From: Arthrobacter mobilis
GTDB lineage: Bacteria; Actinomycetota; Actinomycetes; Actinomycetales; Micrococcaceae
Assembly: GCF_012395835.1 (NCBI RefSeq)
Contig: NZ_JAAZSQ010000003.1
Span: forward strand, 177,028 to 241,027
Length of the DNA: 64,000 bases
Direction of reading: 5' to 3'
Both the position numbers and the translations under genes were made by a program. The notes under the pieces were generated by a model. That model ran no database searches. It had not been told where the DNA came from and saw only the letters and a program-made list of their open reading frames with translations. Positions 30,060 through 45,391 of this stretch are shown one piece after another (within the stretch, counting starts at the first letter, position 1; the number at the start of each line of letters is the position of its first letter).

Positions 30060-30882
30060 CTAGCCGGCCAGGCCGGCCAGGGTCCGTTCGGCCGCCGCGC
30101 GCAGCCGGGCCGGGTCCGGTCCGGCTGCCAGGATGTCGCGGCTGGAGGTGCCCAGGACGTTCGCGTAGGCGGGACCGAAAGTGGCCGCCAAGTCCGCGCC
30201 GGTGGCCCCTTGGGCGCCCAGTCCGGGTGCCAGCAGGGGCCCGTTGACCGCCGCCAGGTCCAGGCCCAGGTCCGCAATCGCGGAGCCGACCGTCGCCCCG
30301 ACCACCAGGCCCACCGACCCGAGCCCGGCGGCGGAACGGTTGTCCGCGGCCGCGGCGGCGGCGATCCGGCGGGCCACGGAATCCGTGCCGCCGGCATGCT
30401 GCACGGAGGCACCTTCGGGGTTGGAGGTCAGCGCGAGCACGAACACGCCGCGGCCGGTGTCCCGGGCCAGGTCCAGCGCCGGGCGCAGGGACTCGTAGCC
30501 CAGGTACGGGCTGAGCGTCACCGCGTCCGCGGCCAGGGCGGAACCGTCCCGCAGCCACGCGTCGGCGTAAGCTGCCATGGTCGAGCCGATGTCGCCGCGC
30601 TTCGCGTCGGCGATGGTCAGCACGGAGGCCGCGGCGGCCTCCGCCAGCACGCGCTCGAGCACGGCCAGGCCGCGGGAGCCGTGGCGCTCGTAGAGCGCCA
30701 CCTGCGGCTTGACGGCGGCAACCTGCTCCCCCACCGCCTCCAGGACGGTGAGCGAAAAGCGCTCCAGGCCCGCGGCGTCGTCATCCAGGCCCCAGGACGT
30801 AAGCAGGCCCGGATGCGGGTCGATGCCCACGCACAGCTGCCCGTGCCGGTCCATGGCGCCCCGCAGGCGCTGCCCGAAGGGC

Positions 30883-30890
<8 letters not shown>
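30060..30890 (-). CDS. pyrF: Orotidine 5'-phosphate decarboxylase
   Basis: A 276-residue enzyme of the longer mycobacterial/myxobacterial PyrF type, making UMP from [14 protein letters not shown] lies near the N-terminus and the catalytic Lys/Asp motif is [12 protein letters not shown]. Its ATG lies within the last codons of carB (8-base overlap), so translation is coupled. It is the last gene of the pyr operon and is followed by a strong terminator. Confidence 0.95.
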
Positions 30891-34178
<3,288 letters not shown>

Positions 34179-34179
<1 letters not shown>

Positions 34180-35432
34180 TACTTGGCTTCCTTGGCGTCG
34201 GTGGTGGCTTTGGAGACGTCGGCGGCATCGGTCGCGCCCGGATGCTGCTTTTCAGCTGCCATCAGGTCGATGAACCGGTCGAAGAGGTAGGCCGAATCGT
34301 GCGGCCCGGCGGCCGCTTCCGGGTGGTACTGGACGGAGAAGGCGGGGATGTCCAGGCAGGCCAGGCCCTCCACGACGTCGTCGTTCAGGCTCACGTGGCT
34401 GACCTGGACCCGGCCGAAACGCTGCTCGGGCGCCGTCGTCGGGCCCTCGGTCGGGGCATCGACGGCGAAGCCGTGGTTCTGCGAGGTGATCTCGACCTTG
34501 CCGGTGCGCCGGTCCATGACCGGCTGGTTGATCCCGCGGTGGCCGTAGCGCAGCTTGTAGGTGCCGAAGCCCAGGGCGCGGCCGAGGATCTGGTTGCCGA
34601 AGCAGATGCCGAAGAAGGGCAGGCGGGCCTCGAGCACCTGGCGCAGCAGGCCTACCTGGGTGTCGGCGGTGGCCGGGTCCCCGGGGCCGTTGGACATGAA
34701 GACCCCGTCCGGGTTGAGGGCCCGGATCTCCTCCATGCCGGCGGCGGCGGGCAGCACGTGCACCCGGACGCCGCGCCGGGCGAAGTGCTTGGGCGTCATG
34801 GACTTGATGCCCAGGTCCAGGGCCGCGATGGTGAAGCGCGGCTCGCCCTCCCAGCCGTGGTCGGCCGGGTCGACCACGTAGGCCGCCTCGATGCTGACCT
34901 CCTCGGCCAGCCGGGCCCCTTCCATGGGGGCCTGGGCCTTGACCTCGGCCAGCAGGTCGGCCTCGGGGCGGGCGGCGGCCGCGCCGGAGAAGATGCCGGC
35001 CCGCATGGCGCCGCGTTCGCGCAGGTGCCGGGTAATCGCGCGGGTGTCCACGCCCTGGATGCCCACGATCCCCTGGGCCACCAGTTCCTCGTCCAGGCTG
35101 CGCTCGGAGCGCCAGTTGGAGGGCCGGCGCGCGGCGTCGCGCACGATGTAGCCGGCCACCCAGATGCGGCGGGACTCGGCGTCCTCGTCGTTCACTCCGG
35201 TGTTGCCGATGTGCGGGGCGGTCTGGACCACCAGCTGGCGGGCGTACGAGGGGTCGGTGATGGTTTCCTGGTAGCCGGTCATGCCGGTGGCGAAGACCGC
35301 CTCGCCCAGGGCCGTGCCTGCGGCCCCGTAGCTGCGGCCGCGGAAGATGCGGCCGTCTTCGAGGACCAGCAGTGCAGCGTTCGACGTCCCGTCGGAGGTG
35401 CCGCCGGAGGTGGATGATTGATTCTGGGTCAC
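34179..35432 (-). CDS. carA: Carbamoyl-phosphate synthase small subunit
   Basis: A 417-residue glutaminase subunit. The N-terminal domain ([32 protein letters not shown]) is followed by a class I glutamine amidotransferase domain with the nucleophile in [10 protein letters not shown] and the His-x-Glu in [12 protein letters not shown]. It supplies ammonia to CarB. It starts with GTG eight bases after the upstream membrane-protein gene, inside the pyr operon. Confidence 0.97.
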
Positions 35433-35440
35433 AGTGGTTC

Positions 35441-35947
35441 CTACTCTTCGTCCTGTGAAGCGGTCGGTACTAATGAAGTCAGGCGGGCCAGCAGCGGCCC
35501 CTTGTCCGCGGCATTGCGGGTGCGGAAGGCAGTGTCGACGCCGCGGTCCCCGAGCTGCCAGGAGACCACGGCCAGGCCGTCCTTCTCGACGAACTTGCCG
35601 ATCATCCCGCTTTCGGTGCGCACGCCCGCCAGCTGCCGGCGGGGAATGTAGATGTCCGGGGCGCCGGTCCGGTCGATGAGCAGCCCGTGCGGGTAGATGC
35701 GCAGCAGGGCTTTGCCGCGCACGCCCAGGCCGTGCACGCCGATCCGGTCCAGCCAGTCCCCCGCGGTCGTGGTGACCACGTACTGGCCCTCGTACGCCTC
35801 CAGCGGCTGCCCCAGCTCCTGCGGGAGGGCAGGCAGCACGGCCACATCCTGCTGGCGCCGCAGCCGGCTGCGCCAGCCGGCGAACATCAGGCCGGCCAGG
35901 ACCACGATCAGGGCGAGGGTCAGCAGCCCGGGACCGATCTTGTCCAC
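35441..35947 (-). CDS. Pyr-operon membrane protein, Rv1382-like
   Basis: A 168-residue protein with one N-terminal membrane segment (about residues 8-24, [18 protein letters not shown]) followed by a cytoplasmic domain that looks like a bacterial PH-like fold ([34 protein letters not shown]). The function is unknown. It lies between pyrC and carA with gaps of four and eight bases, exactly where mycobacteria carry Rv1382, so a conserved link with pyrimidine synthesis or with the membrane is likely. It starts at GTG. Confidence 0.8.
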   Translation of the reverse strand: MDKIGPGLLTLALIVVLAGLMFAGWRSRLRRQQDVAVLPALPQELGQPLEAYEGQYVVTTTAGDWLDRIGVHGLGVRGKALLRIYPHGLLIDRTGAPDIYIPRRQLAGVRTESGMIGKFVEKDGLAVVSWQLGDRGVDTAFRTRNAADKGPLLARLTSLVPTASQDEE

Positions 35948-35951
35948 GGCC

Positions 35952-37271
35952 CTACTCCGCTTCCGCGGGCAGCGGGCTGTTCAGCGTGCCCTCCAGCACC
36001 GTCGGGTGGCCCTTGAAGAAGGTGGCCACCACGCGTCCGGGCAGCTCGCGGCCGGCAAAGGGCGAGTTGCGTCCCTTCGTGGCCATTGCCGCCGGGTCCA
36101 CGGTCCAGCGCGCGGCCGGGTCCACCAGGGTGATGTTGGCGGCGGAACCGGCGGCCAGCGGCTGGCCCTGGTGCGCCAGCCGGCCGATGCGCGCCGGCCG
36201 GGCGGAGGTGATCCGGGCGACGTCCGACCAGCCGATCAGGCCGGTGTCGACCATGGTGTGCTGGAGGACCGACAGCGCCGTCTCCAGGCCGGTCATGCCC
36301 ATGGCAGCCTGCGCCCACTCGCATTCCTTGGCTTCGCTGGGGTGCGGGGCGTGGTCGGTGCCGATCACGTCGATGGTGCCGTCGGCCAGGCCGGCCCGCA
36401 GCGCCAGCACATCGTCGTTGGTGCGCAGCGGCGGGTTCACCTTGAACACCGGATCATAGCTGCGCACCAGTTCGTCGGTGAGCCAGAGGTGGTGCGGGGT
36501 GACCTCGGCGGTGACCTTGATGCCGCGCTGCTTGGCCCAGCGGATGATTTCCACCGAGCCGGCCGTGGAGACGTGGCAGATGTGCAGCCGGGAGTCCACG
36601 TGCTGGGCCAGCAGCACGTCGCGGGCGATGATGCTCTCCTCCGCGACGGCCGGCCAGCCGGTCATCCCGAGCACCGCCGAGACGGCGCCCTCGTTCATCT
36701 GGGCACCCTCGGTCAGGCGGGGCTCCTGGGCATGCTGGGCGATCACGCCGTCGAAAGCCTTGACGTACTCGAGCGCCCGGCGCATCAGCACCGGGTCCCA
36801 GACGCACATGCCGTCGTCCGAAAACACCCGCACGCCCGCCCGGGAGTCCGCCATGGCACCCAGCTCGGCCAGCCGCTCGCCGGCCAGGCCCACGGTCACG
36901 GCGCCGACCGGGCGCACCTCGGCCCAGCCGGCCTGGCGGCCGAGGGTGTGCACCTGCTCGACGACGCCGGCGGTATCGGCCACCGGGGAGCTGTTGGCCA
37001 TGGCGTGCACGGCGGTGAAGCCGCCCAGGGCCGCGGCCCGGGTGCCGGTCTCCACCGTTTCGGCATCTTCCCGCCCGGGCTCGCGCAGGTGGGTGTGCAG
37101 GTCCACCAGGCCGGGCAGGGCGATCAGTCCGTCCGCGTCCACCACGGTCGCCCCGGCGGCGGACAGGGATGTGCCGGCGGCGCTGATGAAGCCGTTCTCA
37201 ACCAGCAGGTCGGCGGCGTCGCCGCCGGCAATCCGGGCGCCCTTGATCAGGTAGCTGCCGGTGGTGCTCAT
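35952..37271 (-). CDS. pyrC: Dihydroorotase
   Basis: A 439-residue class I dihydroorotase that cyclises carbamoyl aspartate. Metal ligands are in [10 protein letters not shown] and [12 protein letters not shown]; other markers are [10 protein letters not shown] and [12 protein letters not shown]. The ATG at 37271 ([14 protein letters not shown]) is preferred because it overlaps the pyrB stop (ATGA) and matches the family N-terminus; the open frame continues upstream only by reading through pyrB in another frame. Confidence 0.96.
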   Translation of the reverse strand: MSTTGSYLIKGARIAGGDAADLLVENGFISAAGTSLSAAGATVVDADGLIALPGLVDLHTHLREPGREDAETVETGTRAAALGGFTAVHAMANSSPVADTAGVVEQVHTLGRQAGWAEVRPVGAVTVGLAGERLAELGAMADSRAGVRVFSDDGMCVWDPVLMRRALEYVKAFDGVIAQHAQEPRLTEGAQMNEGAVSAVLGMTGWPAVAEESIIARDVLLAQHVDSRLHICHVSTAGSVEIIRWAKQRGIKVTAEVTPHHLWLTDELVRSYDPVFKVNPPLRTNDDVLALRAGLADGTIDVIGTDHAPHPSEAKECEWAQAAMGMTGLETALSVLQHTMVDTGLIGWSDVARITSARPARIGRLAHQGQPLAAGSAANITLVDPAARWTVDPAAMATKGRNSPFAGRELPGRVVATFFKGHPTVLEGTLNSPLPAEAE

Positions 37272-38305
37272 GAAGCGGTCTCCTTGGTCGGAACGGGTGC
37301 CGCCGTCGGGCGGATATCGGGCAGGGCGGTGCCGGCATTGCTGCGGAACCCGCCCGAGAGCAGCAGGTAGAGTGCAGCCATGCGCACGGACACGCCGTTG
37401 CGCACCTGCTGCAGCACGGTGGACCGGGGTGAATCCGCCGCGGCGGAAGAAATCTCCAGGCCGCGGTTCATCGGCCCCGGATGCATGATGATGGTGCCGT
37501 CCAGGCCGTGCTCGTCCAGGGCGGCCAGGCGGCGGTCGTCGAAGCCCCACAGCCGCGAGTACTCGCGGGTGGAGGGGAAATACGCCGCGTTCATCCGCTC
37601 ACCCTGGACCCGCAGCATCATCACCGCGTCCGGGCCCTTGGCCAGGGTCTCGTCCAGGTCGTAGCTGACCGTGCACGGCCAGTCCGCAATCCCCACCGGC
37701 AGCAGGGTGGGCGGGGCGACCATGGTCACCTCAGCGCCGAGGGTGCGCAGCAGCCACAGGTTGGAGCGGGCCACGCGGGAGTGCAGGATGTCCCCGACGA
37801 TGGCCACCTTCATTCCGGCCAGGTCGGTGCCGGCCGAGGCCGTGCCGTTGATCCGGGCCCAGTTGCGGCGCATGGTGAACGCGTCCAGCAGTGCCTGGGT
37901 GGGATGCTCGTGGGTGCCGTCCCCGGCGTTGACCACCGCGGCGTCGATCCAGCCGGAGGTGGCCAGGCGCACCGGGGCGCCGGAAGCCCAGTGGCGGATG
38001 ACGACGGCGTCGGCGCCCATCGCAGCCAGCGTCTGGGCAGTGTCCTTGAGGGACTCGCCCTTGGAAACGGAGGAGCCCTTCGCGGCGAAGTTGATCACGT
38101 CCGCGGAGAGCCGCTTGGCGGCGGCCTCGAAGGAGATCCGGGTGCGCGTGGAGTCCTCGAAGAACAGGTTCACCACGGTCCGGCCGCGCAGGGCCGGCAG
38201 CTTCTTGACTTCGCGGTCGGAAACGGCGGCCATTTCCTCGGCGGTGTCCAGGATCTGCACGGCGTCGGCCTTGGTCAGGTCCTGGGTGGAGAGCAGATGT
38301 TTCAT
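37268..38305 (-). CDS. pyrB: Aspartate carbamoyltransferase
   Basis: A 345-residue catalytic chain that makes carbamoyl aspartate. The carbamoyl-phosphate motif is [13 protein letters not shown]; also present are [20 protein letters not shown] and [11 protein letters not shown]. No pyrI regulatory chain is present, as usual outside enteric bacteria. It overlaps pyrR upstream and pyrC downstream, both as ATGA. Confidence 0.97.
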   Translation of the reverse strand: MKHLLSTQDLTKADAVQILDTAEEMAAVSDREVKKLPALRGRTVVNLFFEDSTRTRISFEAAAKRLSADVINFAAKGSSVSKGESLKDTAQTLAAMGADAVVIRHWASGAPVRLATSGWIDAAVVNAGDGTHEHPTQALLDAFTMRRNWARINGTASAGTDLAGMKVAIVGDILHSRVARSNLWLLRTLGAEVTMVAPPTLLPVGIADWPCTVSYDLDETLAKGPDAVMMLRVQGERMNAAYFPSTREYSRLWGFDDRRLAALDEHGLDGTIIMHPGPMNRGLEISSAAADSPRSTVLQQVRNGVSVRMAALYLLLSGGFRSNAGTALPDIRPTAAPVPTKETAS

Positions 38306-38883
38306 TGGCTCCAGTCCTCGATCACGACCTCGTCGGCCGCGTTGTCGGTTTCGGCCAGCCGTACCCGCACCTTCTCGGCGGAGGAGGTGGGCAGGTTCTT
38401 GCCCACATGGTCGGCGCGGATGGGCAGTTCGCGGTGGCCGCGGTCCACCAGCACGGCCAGGCGCACGATCCGGGGCCGGCCCAGGTCCACCAGGGCATCC
38501 AGGGCAGCCCGGATGGTCCGGCCGGAGTAGAGGACGTCGTCCACCAGCACCACGACTTTGTCGTCGATGCCGTGGGCCGGCAGCACGGTGGGATACGGCG
38601 GCCGCGTGGGCTGGTGCTGCAGATCGTCACGGAACATGGTGACGTCGAGCTGGCCGGTGATGTCCGCGGCGGAAACGGCCGGATCCGCGGCGGCTATCTT
38701 GGCGGCCAGGCGGCGGGCCAGCGGGAAGCCGCGGCGGGGAATGCCCATCAGGACCAGGTCCTTGGACCCCTTGTTGGCCTCGAGGATTTCATGGGCGATG
38801 CGTGTCAGGGCGCGGTCGATATCCGCCTGGGCCAGAACTACGCGGGACGACAATGGCGACGTCGCCGATCCGGGCATGCTCAT
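38302..38883 (-). CDS. pyrR: PyrR pyrimidine regulator/uracil phosphoribosyltransferase
   Basis: A 193-residue RNA-binding regulator. The PRPP-binding motif is [18 protein letters not shown], and [14 protein letters not shown] is typical of PyrR. UMP-bound PyrR binds a conserved loop in pyr mRNA leaders; in mycobacteria this blocks translation rather than causing termination. A matching loop sequence overlaps the region just before this gene's ribosome binding site, so it probably regulates itself and the operon. GGAAGGAGG is eight bases before the ATG. Confidence 0.96.
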   Translation of the reverse strand: MSMPGSATSPLSSRVVLAQADIDRALTRIAHEILEANKGSKDLVLMGIPRRGFPLARRLAAKIAAADPAVSAADITGQLDVTMFRDDLQHQPTRPPYPTVLPAHGIDDKVVVLVDDVLYSGRTIRAALDALVDLGRPRIVRLAVLVDRGHRELPIRADHVGKNLPTSSAEKVRVRLAETDNAADEVVIEDWSQ

Positions 38884-38891
38884 GGATGCCC

Positions 38892-38915
38892 CCTCCTTCC
38901 CCGCCTCACAGGACG
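38892..38915 (-). promoter_or_regulatory. PyrR-binding element over the pyrR RBS
   Basis: CGTCCTGTGAGGCG (38915-38902) matches the PyrR-binding consensus ARUCCNGNGAGGYU at all but its first and last positions. Flanking TTCC and GGAA can pair to close the loop, and that 3' arm runs into the Shine-Dalgarno GGAAGGAGG (38900-38892). PyrR bound here would hide the ribosome binding site, as shown for Mycobacterium smegmatis pyrR. Confidence 0.8.
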
Positions 38916-39037
38916 GAATTTAAAGGATTTTCAGGTTGGCTGCGCTCTCAAAAGTACCACAGTGGAGGACGCCGACCCGGGCGCCTGCCGGCCCGTCCCG
39001 CACCGGAAGTGCGCAAACTCACCGCGGCGACGACACC

Positions 39038-39095
39038 TTGACGGCGCAGAAAGTGCCCTCTTCAGAGTTGAGAAGGGCACTTTCTGCGCCGTCAA
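39038..39095. repeat. Long perfect palindrome between nusB and pyrR
   Basis: Two perfect 22-base arms (39038-39059 and 39074-39095; core GACGGCGCAGAAAGTGCCC and its complement) flank a 14-base centre that can itself pair further, so nearly the whole 58 bases fold into one hairpin. No T tract follows on either strand. It may end the aro-nusB transcript, or be a dispersed intergenic repeat or a small RNA; no second copy was noticed in the window. Confidence 0.85.
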
Positions 39096-39186
39096 CGAAC
39101 GACAACGGCGGCCCGCTACCTGGGCAGGTGGGGGCGCCGCCGGCGGCGGGACCCTTGGCCCGAACCTTATCCGGGAGGAAGAAGGT

Positions 39187-39609
39187 TCAGGCCAGAAGCG
39201 TCGGCTTGAGCTGCTGCAGCCGGCCGAGCAGTCCGTTGACGAAGGCCGGCGACTCGTCCGTGGAGAGTACCTTGGCCAGCTCCACGGCCTCGCTGACGGC
39301 GACCCCGTCCGGAACGTCGTCGTTGTAGAGCAGTTCCCAGGTGCCCACCCGCAGGACAATGCGGTCCACTGCCGGCATTCTTTCCAGCGGCCAGCCCTGG
39401 GAGTAGGTGGAGAGGAATTCGTCGATCTGTTCCTGCATGGCCACGACGCCCTGGACGATTTCCACGGTGTAGGGGTTGATGACCTGGTCCGTCTTTTCGC
39501 GGCGGTCACGGATCACGTCGAACGCCCGGACGGAACGCTGTTCCGCCTCAAAGAGGATGTCGACGGCGCGCCGGCGCGCCTTTCCGCGTGCGGAGGTGGG
39601 AGCACTCAC
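39187..39609 (-). CDS. nusB: Transcription antitermination factor NusB
   Basis: A 140-residue helical protein that binds boxA RNA with S10 to allow rRNA antitermination. ARGKARRRAVDILFEAEQR at the N-terminus and YNDDVPDGVAVSEAVELAK with FVNGLLGRL at the end are typical. It starts at GTG 39609, which shares one base with the efp stop (TAGTG). A frame that stays open through efp is a shadow, not a fusion, because efp is read in another frame there. Confidence 0.95.
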   Translation of the reverse strand: MSAPTSARGKARRRAVDILFEAEQRSVRAFDVIRDRREKTDQVINPYTVEIVQGVVAMQEQIDEFLSTYSQGWPLERMPAVDRIVLRVGTWELLYNDDVPDGVAVSEAVELAKVLSTDESPAFVNGLLGRLQQLKPTLLA

Positions 39610-40172
39610 TAGTCGTTGACACGTCCCAGATATTCGCCGGTGCGGGTGTCGACCTTGACCTTGGTACCGGTCTCCAGGAAGAGCGGGACCTGGATCTGGT
39701 AGCCGGTCTCCACGGTCGCCGGCTTGGTGCCGCCGGTGGAGCGGTCGCCCTGCAGGCCGGGCTCGGTGTAGGTGATCTCCATGACCACCGACGCCGGCAT
39801 TTCGAGGTAGAGCGGCGTGCCCTCGTGCATGGCGATGTTGACGTTGATGTTTTCCAGCAGGAAGTTCTCCGCGTCCCCCACGGTGGCGGCCGGGACATGG
39901 ATCTGGTCGTAATCCTGGGTGTCCATGAAGACGAAGTCGTCGCCGTCCTTGTACAGGTACTGGTAGTCGCGGCGGTCCACGGTGGCGGTCTCGATCTTCA
40001 GGCCGGCGTTGAAGGTCTTGTCCACGACCTTGCCGGAGAGCACGTTGCGGATCTTGGTGCGCACGAAGGCGCCGCCCTTGCCCGGCTTCACGTGCTGGAA
40101 TTCGATCACGTTCCACAGCTGGCCGTCCAGGTTCAGGACGGTGCCGTTCTTGATGTCGTTGGTAGTCGCCAC
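39609..40172 (-). CDS. efp: Elongation factor P
   Basis: A 187-residue three-domain factor that rescues ribosomes at poly-proline. K32 lies in the loop [12 protein letters not shown], the site modified in some bacteria; no epmA/epmB modification genes are seen here. The C-terminal end has [15 protein letters not shown]. The GTG at 40172 (encoding [10 protein letters not shown]) is chosen because it matches the family N-terminus; the frame stays open farther up without support. It overlaps nusB by one base. Confidence 0.96.
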   Translation of the reverse strand: MATTNDIKNGTVLNLDGQLWNVIEFQHVKPGKGGAFVRTKIRNVLSGKVVDKTFNAGLKIETATVDRRDYQYLYKDGDDFVFMDTQDYDQIHVPAATVGDAENFLLENINVNIAMHEGTPLYLEMPASVVMEITYTEPGLQGDRSTGGTKPATVETGYQIQVPLFLETGTKVKVDTRTGEYLGRVND

Positions 40173-40341
40173 AGTTTCTCTTTCGGCTCTTGAAAACTTC
40201 GTTCGGTAAAGTCCAGCAACAATTCTACCTGCTGCCCCGGTTCCCTCCCGGCGCCCGTCCCCGCCGCCATCCGCGGCAAAAACCGGCCGGCGGTTGTCCG
40301 GCGGAGATCCGGCGGCCACTTTTGGGGAAGGGAGGGTGGGG

Positions 40342-41986
<1,645 letters not shown>

Positions 41987-41987
<1 letters not shown>

Positions 41988-43186
41988 TAGCTGCCGATCG
42001 TATCCAGCGACTGCGGAATCGCGGACAGGTAGCTGCGCAGGTTGCGCTGGGTCTCGGCCACCGAGTCCCCGCCGAACTTCTCCACCACTGCCTCGGCCAG
42101 CACCAGGGCCACCATGGCCTCGGCCACCACACCGGCGGCCGGGACGGCGCAGACATCCGAGCGCTGGTGGTGGGCCTTGGCCGCCTCACCGGTGCTCACG
42201 TCGATGGTCTGCAGGGCCCGGGGCACGGTGGCGATGGGCTTCATCGCAGCCTTGACGCGCAGCGTGTCCCCGATGCTCATGCCGCCCTCGATGCCGCCGG
42301 CACGGTTGGTGGCGCGCACGATGGTGCCCTGCTCGTCGCGCAGGATCTCGTCATGGGCCTCGGACCCGCGGCGGGCGGCGGTGGCGAAGCCGTCACCGAC
42401 TTCCACGCCCTTGATCGCCTGGATGCCCATCAGTGCCGCGGCCAGCCGGGCGTCGAGCCGGCGGTCCCAATGCACGTAGCTGCCCAGTCCCGGCGGCAGG
42501 CCGTAGGCGAGGACCTCGACGACGCCGCCGAGGGTTTCGCCTTCCTTGTGCGCCGCGTCCACTTCCTGGACCATGGCGATCGAGGTCTCGGCGTCGAAGC
42601 AGCGCAGCGGGTCCTCGTCCAGAGCAATCACGTTGCCGGGGCCCGGCAGCGGGCTGCCTTCGGGCACTGCCACCCGGCCGATGGCGACGGTGTGGCTGAC
42701 CAGTTCGACGCCCAGGGCCTTCAGGAAGTTGGCCGCGACGGTGCCCAGAGCCACCCGGGCCGCGGTTTCGCGGGCGCTGGCGCGTTCAAGCACCGGCCGG
42801 GCCTCGTCGAAGCCGTACTTCTGCATGCCGGTGAAGTCCGCGTGGCCGGGACGCGGACGCGTCAGCGGGGCGTTGCGGGCCAGGCCTTCGAGTTCGGCCG
42901 GATCGATCGGATCCGCCGACATGATCTGCTCCCACTTGGGCCATTCGGTGTTGCCGACCTCGATGGCGACCGGCCCGCCCTGGGTCAGGCCGTGGCGCAC
43001 CCCGCCGATGATGGTGACCACGTCCTGCTCGAACTTCATCCGGGCCCCGCGGCCGTAGCCCAGCCGGCGCCGGGCCAGCGCGCCCTGGATATCCGCGGCG
43101 GCAAGCTCCACCCCGGCAGGGACACCTTCGATAATTCCAACCAGAGCCGGCCCATGGGATTCACCGGCTGTCAACCAACGCAACAT
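41987..43186 (-). CDS. aroC: Chorismate synthase
   Basis: A 399-residue FMN-dependent lyase that makes chorismate, the last step of the shared aromatic pathway. The N-terminal signature [38 protein letters not shown] and [15 protein letters not shown] are visible, as is the C-terminal [19 protein letters not shown]. It is 31 bases downstream of aroE and overlaps aroK by one base. Confidence 0.97.
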
Positions 43187-43217
43187 GTGATCAATACTGC
43201 CATGTTCCGGCGGTGCT

Positions 43218-44153
43218 TCACCGCCGGGCCACTCCTACGGCGTCACACATCACATTGGTGACCGCCGCCGGGTCGCGGAAGAGCGGACCGCTGAACAGGC
43301 GCACCTGCTCCACTGCCTGGTAGATCAGCATTTCGATCCCGGCCACGATCGTGCCACCGCCGGCCTGCCAGGCGGCGGCAATCCGGCTCGGCCACGGATC
43401 GTAGGCGGCATCCAGCAGCACCTTCCCGGCGTGGCCACGGCCGTCGGGCAGGATGCCGGCGGCCGCCAGCTGGTCGGCGACCGGGTCCGCCGCGCGCGGG
43501 GGCAGCGTGGACACCACAATGTCAGCTGTGCCCAGGCAGGCCGCCGCCTCGTCCAGCGGGCGCACCCGGAAAGGCAGGCCAAAGCCGGCGGCCAGCTCCG
43601 CCAGTCCCGCCGCCTTCCGGGGATCGCGCAGGCAGACGGTCACCGCCGCGGCGCCGAGCTCGGCCAGTGCGGCCACGGCGGCCGCGGCGGTGCCGCCGGC
43701 CCCGAGAATGGCGGCATGGGCGCCGGCCGGCGCCCCGGCATGGCCCAGCGCGCCCACGATGCCGGCGACGTCGGTATTGTGCCCGCTCAGCTGCACGCTG
43801 CCGCCGCCGTCATGGGAGATAACCACGGTGTTGAGCACGCCGAGGCGCTCCACCAAAGAGCTGACCTGGTCCATGTGGGGCACCAGGGCTGCCTTCAGCG
43901 GCATGGTCACCGACAATCCGGCCCAGCAGGGCGTGCCGGAGGCGGCACGCAGGTCCGCGACGAAGCCTGCCGCGGCCTGCTCGGTCAGGTCCACCGCCTC
44001 GTAGCTGCAGTCGAAGCCCAGGTGGGCATAGGCGGCCCGGTGCAGGACCGGGGACTTTGAGTGCCCGATCGGATGGCCCAGGACCGCGGCCCGGTACTTC
44101 GGTGCCTGCCCCGGCCGGGCGGCGGGCACCGGGTGTGCTGCCGGTCCGGGCAT
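43218..44153 (-). CDS. aroE: Shikimate dehydrogenase
   Basis: A 311-residue NADP-dependent enzyme that reduces 3-dehydroshikimate. The shikimate site is in [19 protein letters not shown], the Lys of [11 protein letters not shown] and the Asp of [26 protein letters not shown] is the dinucleotide-binding loop. The ATG at 44153 (MPGPAAHPV) is chosen since it shares a base with the mltG stop (TGATG); a GTG eleven codons upstream would lie inside mltG. Confidence 0.93.
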   Translation of the reverse strand: MPGPAAHPVPAARPGQAPKYRAAVLGHPIGHSKSPVLHRAAYAHLGFDCSYEAVDLTEQAAAGFVADLRAASGTPCWAGLSVTMPLKAALVPHMDQVSSLVERLGVLNTVVISHDGGGSVQLSGHNTDVAGIVGALGHAGAPAGAHAAILGAGGTAAAAVAALAELGAAAVTVCLRDPRKAAGLAELAAGFGLPFRVRPLDEAAACLGTADIVVSTLPPRAADPVADQLAAAGILPDGRGHAGKVLLDAAYDPWPSRIAAAWQAGGGTIVAGIEMLIYQAVEQVRLFSGPLFRDPAAVTNVMCDAVGVARR

Positions 44154-45391
44154 CAGCTGCACCGGCCGTCCTCCTGCTTCGCACACCAGTCCAGGTATTC
44201 GCGGGTGTAGGAATTGTGCTCGGCCAAGGTCTCGGAGAATTTCGTCTCACCGGTGTCCAGGTTGACCGTCACCCAGTAGTAGTACGGGACATCCTTGGGG
44301 TTGGCCGCCGCGTCGATCGCCGGCCCGCCGGGCGAGTTGATCGGGCCTGCGGGCAGCCCGGGATGGGCGTAGGTGTTGTACGGGTTGGACTTGTCCGCCT
44401 TTTCCTCCGGCGTGATGTCGTAGCTCTTGCGGTTCAACCCGTAGGTCACCGTCGCATCGGACTGGATCAGTCCGGACGTCTCGGTGTTGTCCGGCTTCAG
44501 CCGGTTCATGATCGCGCCGGCCACGGTAGCGTAGTCGGCCTCCCCGGCCTCGGCTTCGACGATGCTGGCGATGGTCAGCACCCGGAACTGTTCGTCCGGG
44601 TCGGTGATGCCGTCCGCTTCCAGACGCTCGAGGGTGTTGCCTACCATCTCCTTGAGGATGTCCTCGGCGGTGGCGTCGAGCGGGAACCGGTACTCGCCCG
44701 GGAACAGGTAGCCCTCCAGGTTCCGTGCCTGCGGGGGCAGGCCCAGCGCCTGCGGGTCCTGGGCCAGTTTCTCGAATTCGGAGACCGGGATCTGCGTGCC
44801 CTTGGAGAGGGCCTCGAAGATCTCGTGCTGGCGCAGCGTGCGGTTGACGGCGGCATACGCCACCTTCGATCCGGCATCGGCCAGCAGCACCTCGGCCGCG
44901 TCCCGGGCCGGCATCTCCAGCCGCAGGGTATAGGTCCCGGGCTGGACCTCGCGGCCCTGCGCCAGGCTGGCAAGCTCCTCCAGGAACACCTCGCTGGAAG
45001 CGACGATCTCCCGCTCGGTCAGGTCGGAGGCGATGGCAATCGGGCCGGCGCCCTGCTCGACCGTAAACGTCACTTCCGCCCCGCCCGGGCCGGCAAAGTC
45101 CTTGGGCTCGTTCATGCCCAGCAGGTTCTGCAGGGTGAGCACCATGCCCACCAGGCCGGCGGCGAAGACGCCGAGGACCGAGAGCATGATCAGGTTCCGG
45201 CGCCGCCGGCGGCGCTGCCTTGCCGTCAGCTTCTTGTTCTTGACGGCGCCCGCCGACCGGCGCGAATGGCCCGCCGGCGCGGAGCGGCGCATCCTCGCGG
45301 CGCGCCGCTGGCGGTACAGCAGGTCCAGCCCCTCGTCCGGGCCGGCTTCTGCCACCCGGCGGCGCTGCTGCCTGTGCTGGGATCCGTTCAC
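44153..45391 (-). CDS. mltG: MltG endolytic transglycosylase
   Basis: A 412-residue membrane-anchored enzyme that cuts nascent peptidoglycan strands. A basic N-terminal cytoplasmic part (about 1-65) precedes one membrane segment (LIMLSVLGVFAAGLVGMVL, about 67-85). The catalytic domain has ASIVEAEAG, where the first Glu of EAEAG corresponds to the active-site residue, then TVTYGLN and SPYNTYAHPGLP-like NPYNTYAHPGLPAGPI. It starts with GTG overlapping the ruvX stop (GTGA). Confidence 0.94.
   Translation of the reverse strand: MNGSQHRQQRRRVAEAGPDEGLDLLYRQRRAARMRRSAPAGHSRRSAGAVKNKKLTARQRRRRRRNLIMLSVLGVFAAGLVGMVLTLQNLLGMNEPKDFAGPGGAEVTFTVEQGAGPIAIASDLTEREIVASSEVFLEELASLAQGREVQPGTYTLRLEMPARDAAEVLLADAGSKVAYAAVNRTLRQHEIFEALSKGTQIPVSEFEKLAQDPQALGLPPQARNLEGYLFPGEYRFPLDATAEDILKEMVGNTLERLEADGITDPDEQFRVLTIASIVEAEAGEADYATVAGAIMNRLKPDNTETSGLIQSDATVTYGLNRKSYDITPEEKADKSNPYNTYAHPGLPAGPINSPGGPAIDAAANPKDVPYYYWVTVNLDTGETKFSETLAEHNSYTREYLDWCAKQEDGRCS

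Larger units (their letters stand above)
38884..39186. other. Intergenic region between nusB and pyrR
   Basis: About 300 bases without a protein gene. From the pyrR side it holds the ribosome binding site and the PyrR-binding loop (38892-38915), an AT-rich stretch (AATTTAAAGGATTTT near 38917-38931) that may include the operon promoter, and a 58-nt palindrome (39038-39095). The remaining 90 bases next to nusB show nothing recognisable. Confidence 0.6.

Noticed and set aside
39187..40116. A fused EF-P/NusB reading frame
   Set aside because: The frame upstream of nusB reads efp out of frame. Separate starts (GTG 39609, GTG 40172) and the TAGTG overlap explain both genes.
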